Position numbers and translations under genes: made by a program. From the IMG/VR virus record IMGVR_UViG_3300027973_000215, positions 1-24,421 of that record: a stretch of 24,421 nt of DNA. The stretch is one strand, 5' to 3'. Within the stretch, counting starts at the first letter, position 1. The number at the start of each line of letters is the position of its first letter. Under the pieces are notes generated by a model. The model had not been told where the DNA came from. It saw only the letters and a list, made by a program, of their open reading frames with translations, and made no database searches. Shown piece after piece: positions 18,678 through 24,421 of this stretch. Source of the stretch: a virus.

Positions 18678-21044
18678 ATGGCAACGATTAATGTAACTTC
18701 TACTGCGGACTCAGGTGCTGGTACGCTACGACAAGCGATTACAGACCTCAACGCAATTGTTGGTTCGCACACAATTACTTTTACTGGTTTAACTGGTACG
18801 ATTACGCTTGCATCAGCATTGCCAACACTTACAAAAAGCATGACCATTACTGGGCCTGGGTTAAGTTCTCTTACCATTTCTGGCAACAGTCTTTATAGAG
18901 TTTTTGATTTAACTGCTGGTTTAACATTTTCTATTTCAGCACTAACAATAGCTAATGGAAAAGCAACCGCAGCGGGTCTATACAACAATATGGGCGGTGG
19001 TATTAGAAATGGAACTAACAGCGGTGGTGCTGATCTTACTATAAGCAATTGCTATTTTACTGGATGTAATGCTACATCTGGTGGTGCAATTCATAGTTAT
19101 GGATATTTAGCAGTTACCAATACTTCTTTTGTAAGTAATACTGGAACTACTGCTTCTTGCATATCTTCCTATAATGGAAGTGTAACAATAGGCAATTGTA
19201 CTTTTTCTGGTAATACTGGAACTCCTTATTGGACTAGTTCTAGTTTTACCGCTACAGTTTATAACTGTACTTTTTCTGGAAACTCTGGTTCTATTGGCAG
19301 CATAAGCCTTAATAAAAGCGGATCGGCATCTGTGCTTTCTAGCACAATATCTGGAAATGCTAGTGGATCTGGCAATTACACAGGTGCTGTTTATTTGGGT
19401 GAATATTGTTCTCTTACACTTAAAAATACAATCATCTCTGGTAATACTGGTACCGCAGATTTTAACTCTTACAATAGTAATAGATCTATATCTTCAGCAG
19501 CATCGAACATTATCGGAACTATTTCTACTGCTTCTGCAACAAGTGCAGCAAGAGTAATTGGCGATCCCCTTCTTGGTGCTTTACAAAACAATGGTGGCAC
19601 AACTCAAACTATGGCAGTTGGTGCTGGTAGCGTGGCAATCAACGCTGGAACAGCAGCAGCGACAAATGCAGAACCTGTTAGTGCATTAGATCAGCGTGGA
19701 ACAGCAAGGTCAGCAACTACGCCAACGATTGGGGCGGTTGAGTATGTTGCTACTACTACCACAACGACTGCTGCACCTACAACCACAACCACAACAACCA
19801 CCACAACGACTACTACAGCTTCGCCTACTACAACTACAGCAGCACCAGTTATTATAAAAATAAAAAGATCTAGCACATCTTCTTCTGTTCCTGCCACACT
19901 ATCATTGGGTGAATTAGGGATAAATATAGTAGATAAAAAAATATGGGTTGGAAATTCAAGTGAGACTCCTGTTCTCATCTCAGACTATAACAATCTAGGA
20001 AATCAAGGATTTCAAGGAAGTCAAGGAAATCAAGGCGTTCAAGGCAATCAAGGTGCAGTAGGAACTAATGGATCTCAAGGTAGCCAAGGATTTCAAGGTG
20101 CAACTGGAACAGGAAACCAAGGTTTACAAGGCAATCAGGGAGTTGTTGGAACCGCAGGATCACAGGGTTCGCAGGGTTTTCAAGGTGTCGTTGGAACAAC
20201 TGGTAATCAAGGCTTGCAAGGTAGCCAAGGAACAGTTGGAACCACAGGTTCACAGGGCAATCAAGGTTTACAAGGTTTCCAAGGAGTCGTTGGAACAACA
20301 GGAAATCAAGGCTTCCAAGGTTCCGTAGGAACCACAGGATCGCAGGGGTCACAAGGATTTCAAGGCGTTGTTGGAACCACAGGCAGTCAAGGTTTGCAAG
20401 GTGTCACTGGAACAGGGAACCAAGGTAGCCAAGGGTCACAAGGTTCAACAGGAATAGGGAATCAAGGTAGTCAAGGACCACAAGGTTTTCAAGGAGTTGT
20501 TGGAACAACAGGAAACCAAGGCAATCAAGGATATCAAGGCGTTGTTGGAACCACAGGTTCACAGGGTAATCAAGGTTATCAAGGTGTCGTAGGAACTACT
20601 GGTAATCAAGGTAGTCAAGGTTCTCAGGGTGCAACTGGAACAGGTAACCAAGGTAGCCAAGGAAACCAAGGTTTCCAAGGTGTAACAGGAACAGGCAATC
20701 AAGGATCACAAGGATCACAAGGTGCAACTGGAACAGGTAGTCAGGGTAGCCAAGGATCACAAGGTTTTCAAGGTGTCACTGGAACAGGCAATCAAGGTAG
20801 CCAAGGCTCGCAAGGTGCAACTGGAACAGGCAGTCAGGGTAGCCAAGGATCACAAGGTACAACTGGAACAGGAAATCAAGGCTCACAAGGAAACCAAGGT
20901 TTTCAAGGAGTTGTTGGAACCACAGGTAATCAAGGGTCACAAGGCAATCAAGGATCACAGGGAAATCAGGGATCACAGGGAAATCAGGGAACAACTGGAA
21001 CCGCAGACACAATTTTCTTAGCAACTAACTTTGGAGGTTTATAA
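18678..21044 (+). CDS. Beta-helix / Thr-linker / collagen fibre protein 2, 788 aa
   Basis: Residues 1-355 look like a right-handed parallel beta-helix: the opening TADSGAGTLRQAITDLN resembles repeat proteins of the CSLREAI type, and rungs such as LTISNCYFTGCNATSGGAI and VTIGNCTFSGNTG recur. Residues 356-392 are almost pure Thr with a few Ala and Pro. A small domain follows (SLGELGINIVDKKIWVGNSS), commonly seen in phage tail proteins, then Gly-X-Y repeats (about 440-774) and a short end (DTIFLATNFGGL). GGAGG lies 11 nt before the ATG, within the end of gene 1. Beta-helices of this type often bind or cut polysaccharides, so this is a likely receptor-binding fibre; no catalytic site is recognisable. 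Confidence 0.85.
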   Translation: MATINVTSTADSGAGTLRQAITDLNAIVGSHTITFTGLTGTITLASALPTLTKSMTITGPGLSSLTISGNSLYRVFDLTAGLTFSISALTIANGKATAAGLYNNMGGGIRNGTNSGGADLTISNCYFTGCNATSGGAIHSYGYLAVTNTSFVSNTGTTASCISSYNGSVTIGNCTFSGNTGTPYWTSSSFTATVYNCTFSGNSGSIGSISLNKSGSASVLSSTISGNASGSGNYTGAVYLGEYCSLTLKNTIISGNTGTADFNSYNSNRSISSAASNIIGTISTASATSAARVIGDPLLGALQNNGGTTQTMAVGAGSVAINAGTAAATNAEPVSALDQRGTARSATTPTIGAVEYVATTTTTTAAPTTTTTTTTTTTTTASPTTTTAAPVIIKIKRSSTSSSVPATLSLGELGINIVDKKIWVGNSSETPVLISDYNNLGNQGFQGSQGNQGVQGNQGAVGTNGSQGSQGFQGATGTGNQGLQGNQGVVGTAGSQGSQGFQGVVGTTGNQGLQGSQGTVGTTGSQGNQGLQGFQGVVGTTGNQGFQGSVGTTGSQGSQGFQGVVGTTGSQGLQGVTGTGNQGSQGSQGSTGIGNQGSQGPQGFQGVVGTTGNQGNQGYQGVVGTTGSQGNQGYQGVVGTTGNQGSQGSQGATGTGNQGSQGNQGFQGVTGTGNQGSQGSQGATGTGSQGSQGSQGFQGVTGTGNQGSQGSQGATGTGSQGSQGSQGTTGTGNQGSQGNQGFQGVVGTTGNQGSQGNQGSQGNQGSQGNQGTTGTADTIFLATNFGGL

Positions 21045-21046
21045 CT

Positions 21047-21493
21047 ATGGCAGTAACATCTACACCTATCTTTGCTCAAGCTCCTTATATGGCTTGTACT
21101 ACACTAGCAGCACAAACAGCTTGTACAACTAGAGGTCCAACAGTAACAGCTAGTCTTGCAGCAGCAAATATTGTGCAGATAGTTCCTACTTCAACTAATG
21201 GATTAAGAATTGATGCTATTCAAGTCAATGCTTGCTCTACTTCTTTTACAGCACCTACCGCTGGCAACATTGTAGGTATATGGGTATGGGATGGAACTAC
21301 AGCTTATTTATACACAGAAATACTTGTGACCGCTGTAACTCCTTCAACTACTGTTGCTGGATTTACAACCACTTTGACTTTTGCCAATCCTCTTGTTCTA
21401 CCATCTACATTCAAACTTTATGCATCCCTTAGTGTTACTACTACTGCTAGCACTACAGCTTTACAAGTTTGTGTAATGGGAGGTAGTTACTAA
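21047..21493 (+). CDS. Small structural-type protein, 148 aa
   Basis: The 148-residue protein is rich in Thr, Ala and Val with an almost uncharged sequence (starts MAVTSTPIFAQAPYMACTTL). It is probably an all-beta sandwich; WVWDGTTAYLYTEILV is a strand pair. It lies between a fibre and the collar protein, has GGAGG at the end of the previous gene as its RBS, and overlaps the next start as TAATG. It is probably a virion component attached to the fibres; no family is recognised. Confidence 0.7.
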   Translation: MAVTSTPIFAQAPYMACTTLAAQTACTTRGPTVTASLAAANIVQIVPTSTNGLRIDAIQVNACSTSFTAPTAGNIVGIWVWDGTTAYLYTEILVTAVTPSTTVAGFTTTLTFANPLVLPSTFKLYASLSVTTTASTTALQVCVMGGSY

Positions 21494-22188
21494 TGCCAGG
21501 AGCATTTAGCTATGGTATGACTCCAGCCAATTCGCCAAAAGGTTCTGCATTTCAAGCAGTTCAGCCTTCTGTTGTTCCATGTGGCATAATCCAAATGTTT
21601 GCTGGCTCTACCGCACCAAATGGATGGCTAGTATGTGACGGAAGTACTGTTAGTAGAAGTGCTTATAGCGATTTATTTAAAATTATTGGTACTACTTATG
21701 GTGCTGGTAATTCTAATACCACATTTACTTTACCAGATATGAGGGGAAGAACCCCTATTGGTGTTGGTACTGGTTCTGGTTTAACGGCTAGAACATTGGC
21801 TGCAACTACTGGCGTGGAAACTGTTGCGTTATCTACCGCAGAATTAGCATCCCATAATCATACCGCTACCGACTCTGGACATAGTCATACAACAACAGTA
21901 GGTAATGAAACTGCCGATCATACTCATATTCCTAGTGTTGATGGTACTGCTTTGGGTCGAGCAACATATGGTTTTAGTGCTCTTGGTGGTGGATATGCTG
22001 GTATTTTAATCATAAGAGGAAATGACTCAGGTAGTCAGACTACTACTGGTGGTAGAAGTGCAGTTCATCAACATGCCGTTACTGTTAATAGTGGAACATC
22101 TAATGTTAGCATCGGAAACAATGGGTCTGGTTCTGCTCATAATAATATGCAGCCTTCAATAGCCATTAACTTTATCATAAAAACATAG
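21493..22188 (+). CDS. Tail-collar domain protein, His-rich
   Basis: The 231-aa protein has a tail-collar domain at about residues 31-83: IIQMFAGSTAPNGWLVCDGS, SAYSDLFKIIGTTYGAG and TFTLPDMRGRTPIG are classical. The second half carries several HxH pairs (HNHTATDSGHSHT, HTHIPS, HQHAV), like metal-binding sites that stabilise trimeric short tail fibres such as T4 gp12. It ends with MQPSIAINFIIKT, also typical. Such proteins bind receptors or cap fibres. It overlaps the previous gene as TAATG with GGAGG upstream. Confidence 0.92.
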   Translation: MPGAFSYGMTPANSPKGSAFQAVQPSVVPCGIIQMFAGSTAPNGWLVCDGSTVSRSAYSDLFKIIGTTYGAGNSNTTFTLPDMRGRTPIGVGTGSGLTARTLAATTGVETVALSTAELASHNHTATDSGHSHTTTVGNETADHTHIPSVDGTALGRATYGFSALGGGYAGILIIRGNDSGSQTTTGGRSAVHQHAVTVNSGTSNVSIGNNGSGSAHNNMQPSIAINFIIKT

Positions 22189-22196
22189 GAGATAAG

Positions 22197-22757
22197 ATGG
22201 AAAGTTTAAGCATAATTCTTACGCAAAAAGTAAATGTAGATCTTAATATTCTAGAAGATTTTTACAGCGTATCTTTATCTAAAATTAATGATGAAGGCGT
22301 TACAAGAAATGTTAATATTCCAATAGAATTATCCTCGGATGATGGAATATTTATAAAATCACTAGTAGCAAAAGCATGGGATTATATTCCAGATGCTGCA
22401 CCAGATGAGTTATCTCAAGCTAAAGCAAGAAAGATACAAGCTATAAATAATGAATGGCTCACTCTAGAAAAAACAGGGTGGGATTCTGGTCAAGGCTATT
22501 ATCTTGGCATTACTCCTTCTGATGTAGCCCTTCTCGTAGGTGTGTTCTCTCTTGCAAAAGAAGCAGCAGCATTGGGCTTAGAACTTCCTAACCTAATCAG
22601 TATGGCTAATACACCCATTAGCTTCGCCACCATACAAGAAATGACCCTTCTCCTTCTTCAATATGGTCAAGCTCGTTCTAACATGGCTAGCTCCTTTGCT
22701 GCCAGACGAAAAGCTGTCTCAGATGCTACTACAATTGAACAGGTAGGTGTAATTTAA
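22197..22757 (+). CDS. Tail/fibre-associated protein, 186 aa
   Basis: The 186-aa protein has an N-terminal beta region (MESLSIILTQKVNVDLNILE) and a C-terminal helical part (LSQAKARKIQAINNEWLTLE, ITPSDVALLVGVFSLAKEAA, ARRKAVSDATTIEQV). The helical part resembles DUF4376-type domains found in phage tail-fibre and assembly proteins; this is a similarity of pattern, not a firm family call. TAGGAGATAAG lies before the ATG. Placed right after the collar protein, it may be a chaperone or a minor fibre protein. Confidence 0.6.
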   Translation: MESLSIILTQKVNVDLNILEDFYSVSLSKINDEGVTRNVNIPIELSSDDGIFIKSLVAKAWDYIPDAAPDELSQAKARKIQAINNEWLTLEKTGWDSGQGYYLGITPSDVALLVGVFSLAKEAAALGLELPNLISMANTPISFATIQEMTLLLLQYGQARSNMASSFAARRKAVSDATTIEQVGVI

Positions 22758-22793
22758 TGTAGGCACAACTAATATTATTTGGGGGCTATAACA

Positions 22794-23081
22794 ATGGATG
22801 ATAAAGACTTTATCCTATTAATTGAACGATTAGGTGTTTCTTGCAGTTTTTTAATATTTTTTGTTTGGACAACCTATAAAGCATCCACTTGGTTAGGTGA
22901 AAAGATTATCCTCCCTTTGCATGATAGACACATTAAATTTATAGATAGGCTAGAAGTTGGACTAGAAAATGTAGTTAAAAGTCAAGAAAATACTATGGAG
23001 ATACTTAATCAGATATTGTTAAATACTAGAGAGTTACACGAAATCAAAAGACAGAAAAAGGAAACAGTCAATGCAGAATGA
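22794..23081 (+). CDS. Small membrane protein with coiled coil, 95 aa
   Basis: A hydrophobic segment (about 14-27, GVSCSFLIFFVWTT) is followed by a basic and then helical coiled-coil tail (RLEVGLENVVKSQENTMEIL). The ATG at 22794 has GGGGG upstream; a TTG five codons earlier is less likely. It ends in AE at an overlap of 11 bp with the next gene. One transmembrane helix plus a long cytoplasmic or periplasmic helix fits a holin, a spanin-like or another lysis-associated protein, but no family match is claimed and no endolysin is visible in the window. Confidence 0.65.
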   Translation: MDDKDFILLIERLGVSCSFLIFFVWTTYKASTWLGEKIILPLHDRHIKFIDRLEVGLENVVKSQENTMEILNQILLNTRELHEIKRQKKETVNAE

Positions 23082-23226
23082 TCAAATTTTTAATCTTATG
23101 GTTGATAATGGAATTGTTTATATAAGCTCAACGAAAATTTTAACTGAATACAATGTATTTGGATATACATATAGTCAAACAATATGTTCTAATGGTTTTA
23201 CGCAAGAATACCATGAGAATAATTAA
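23071..23226 (+). CDS. Small unknown protein, 51 aa
   Basis: A 51-residue frame (starts MQNDQIFNLMVDNGIVYISS, ends NGFTQEYHENN) has AAAAAGGAAACAGTCA before its ATG. It overlaps the previous gene by 11 bp and the next as TAATG, so it is tightly fitted in an operon. It is rich in aromatic and polar residues, suggesting a small beta-rich protein. No family is recognised. Confidence 0.65.
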   Translation: MQNDQIFNLMVDNGIVYISSTKILTEYNVFGYTYSQTICSNGFTQEYHENN

Positions 23227-23567
23227 TGCCTTTATATCCGACTACATATATAGCGGGAGATGAAGTAAATTTAAGACTTACTGATGATTATTGTGCATCA
23301 GAAAATAGGTCTTTAACATTTACATCTGAAACATTTCCTAATTTAACAAGCAAAACAATTAAAATTCATATTGATGGCAAAACAAATTTTGTCAAACAAA
23401 TGGTTGTTGAAAATTCTAAAAAAATTAAAGTAGATTTAACAAGTCAAGAATTAGCTACTATTGGTGCAGGAAGATGGGATTACGAATTAATATCTTATAC
23501 CTCTAGTAATCACATACAAACAGTTGTTGTTGGAAACTTGATAATCACTCCAGAATTTGGAGATTGA
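23226..23567 (+). CDS. Unknown beta-rich protein, 113 aa
   Basis: The 113-residue protein (starts MPLYPTTYIAGDEVNLRLTD, ends VVGNLIITPEFGD) alternates polar and hydrophobic residues in the style of an immunoglobulin-like beta sandwich: IAGDEVNLRLTDDY, RSLTFTSETF, RWDYELISY. This pattern is seen in N-terminal domains of phage baseplate or fibre proteins. The start overlaps the previous stop as TAATG; the RBS is weak, which suggests translational coupling. The next gene begins two bases after its stop with GGAG. Confidence 0.65.
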   Translation: MPLYPTTYIAGDEVNLRLTDDYCASENRSLTFTSETFPNLTSKTIKIHIDGKTNFVKQMVVENSKKIKVDLTSQELATIGAGRWDYELISYTSSNHIQTVVVGNLIITPEFGD

Positions 23568-23568
23568 T

Positions 23569-24421
23569 ATGTCATGCGATTGTTTAGATGCAAATTTATT
23601 TTTGGCAGAACCAACCGAACTTAATCAGATTATAAACATAGAATGCCAAAATAAGTGTTTGGGCGAATGCATATACATATCTGTTTTAAAAGATAATATT
23701 CTTGTTTGGGAAATTAAAAAAAATAATTGTTTAGAAATAATTGATTCTCCAATTAATGTTTATAAAACAGACCCAACTTCCACGACAGAAGAGCCAACAA
23801 CTCCACCTCCATCGACCACCACCACATTACCACCAGGATGCTGCACAGTATTAGTTTGCGAATACAATAGTCCTAGCACTCCAGGCGAAGATTATAATTA
23901 TGTTGCTAGTTATTCTTATTCTTCTTCTGTGGATTGTTCAACACAGGTTCCTGCTGAGTGCGGGGATGGACAGGAAGGTAGCTATGGACTTATGTGCTCA
24001 GAGGGTTGTCTTGGAGGAACGATATATACATGGAGTTCGGAGCCATGTTTAAACCCTACACCTACCCCTACTCCAACACCAACGCCTACTCCGACACCTA
24101 CACCTACACCAACACCTACCCCAACGCCTACTCCGACACCTACCCCTACTCCAACACCAACGCCTACTCCGACCCCTACACCCACACCAACAACTACAAC
24201 CACAGAACTAACAACTACGACCATAGCACCAACTACCACAACCACAGCACCAACAACAACAAGCACCACTAATACAACCAGTACAACAACTACTCCAGCA
24301 CCAACAACAACAAGCACCACTAATACAACCAGTACAACAACTACTCCAGCACCAACAACTACAACGAGCACCACTAATACAACCAGCACAACAACTACTC
24401 CAGCACCAACAACCACCACAA
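23569..24421 (+). CDS. Cys-rich / Thr-Pro repeat protein, partial (right end missing)
   Basis: The frame starts at an ATG with GGAGATTGAT upstream (MSCDCLDANLFLAEPTELN) and stays open to the window edge, 284 codons so far. Domain order: an N-terminal Cys-rich part (C3, C5, then more in ECQNKCLGEC), a Thr/Pro spacer at about 70-88, a second Cys-rich part (GCCTVLVCEYN, CSEGCLGGTIYTW), a Thr-Pro repeat (about 163-205), then a Thr/Ser-rich repeat of 17 residues. It is probably a virion surface or fibre stalk protein with disulphides and perhaps glycosylated Thr. The true C-terminus lies beyond the window, so length and any end domain are unknown. Confidence 0.8.
   Translation, partial: MSCDCLDANLFLAEPTELNQIINIECQNKCLGECIYISVLKDNILVWEIKKNNCLEIIDSPINVYKTDPTSTTEEPTTPPPSTTTTLPPGCCTVLVCEYNSPSTPGEDYNYVASYSYSSSVDCSTQVPAECGDGQEGSYGLMCSEGCLGGTIYTWSSEPCLNPTPTPTPTPTPTPTPTPTPTPTPTPTPTPTPTPTPTPTPTPTPTPTTTTTELTTTTIAPTTTTTAPTTTSTTNTTSTTTTPAPTTTSTTNTTSTTTTPAPTTTTSTTNTTSTTTTPAPTTTT
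24054..24190 (+). repeat. Thr-Pro hexanucleotide repeat
   Basis: More than 20 tandem CCTACN/CCAACN-type six-base units (Pro-Thr) lie within the partial Cys-rich gene. The third bases vary, so it is not a pure microsatellite but remains slippage-prone. Confidence 0.85.
24247..24402 (+). repeat. Three 51/54-bp tandem repeats
   Basis: Units start at 24247, 24298 and 24349 (51 bp, 51 bp, 54 bp), and a fourth begins at 24403 and is cut by the window end. Each encodes APTTTSTTNTTSTTTTP or a near copy. Confidence 0.88.

Noticed and set aside
23982-24419. 145-codon - strand Val/Gly-rich frame at the right end
   Set aside because: It is the complement of the Thr-Pro/Thr repeat of the partial + strand gene.
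1-24421. tRNA genes
   Set aside because: I looked for cloverleaf and T-arm patterns in the gaps and found none that fold; a scan with a tRNA finder would settle it.

Overview
The window is part of the genome of a tailed double-stranded DNA phage (Caudoviricetes). A complete head-and-packaging module can be read on the + strand: ERCC4-type nuclease, large terminase, portal, prohead protease with scaffold, decoration protein and major capsid protein. Fibre, collar and other virion-type genes follow it. The DNA is strongly AT-rich, coding is dense with 4-40 bp overlaps, and AGGAG/GGAGG ribosome binding sites are common, so the host is a low-GC bacterium that uses Shine-Dalgarno initiation. I cannot name the host. 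No tRNA, insertion sequence or CRISPR array was seen.

Region 1 (1-4905, - strand) is a string of small early-type genes: a GP88-family Cys-rich protein, eight small unknown proteins (39-94 aa; two of them, 39 and 58 aa, are very short ORFs) and a sigma-70-like factor. Unusually large intergenic gaps separate them. The gaps carry ten copies of one promoter (TTGAAT, exactly 18 nt, then AATAAT or GATAAT, - strand), three near-copies of a short leader with a tiny ORF, and two families of hairpin elements. Almost all of these hairpins are followed by a T-tract on the opposite (+) strand. One hairpin shows compensatory base changes between its three copies. This repeated promoter / leader / gene / hairpin layout is the most unusual part of the window.

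Region 2 (4906-5462) is the divergent switch. It holds about 100 bp of nearly pure A/T, an iteron-like direct repeat cluster and several G-tracts, and it lies between two phage-encoded sigma-like factors that point away from each other. It is a candidate origin and/or early/late control region.

Region 3 (5463-15994, + strand) runs: 48-aa gene, second sigma-like factor with a four-Cys insert, HTH/coiled-coil protein (candidate small terminase), GDP-mannose 4,6-dehydratase, ERCC4 nuclease, large terminase, portal, 83-aa protein, protease-scaffold gene with a nested in-frame scaffold start, decoration protein, major capsid protein, then a strong terminator.

Region 4 (16052-24421, + strand) has a zinc-ribbon protein, two huge collagen-like proteins (Gly-X-Gln repeats; one is fused to a beta-helix and a Thr linker), a small structural-type protein, a His-rich tail-collar protein, a tail-associated protein, a small membrane protein, two small proteins, and a Cys-rich Thr-Pro-repeat protein that runs off the right edge. 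No tail tube, sheath or connector genes occur between the capsid and fibre genes, so these fibres may decorate the head or be an unusually placed tail-fibre cluster.
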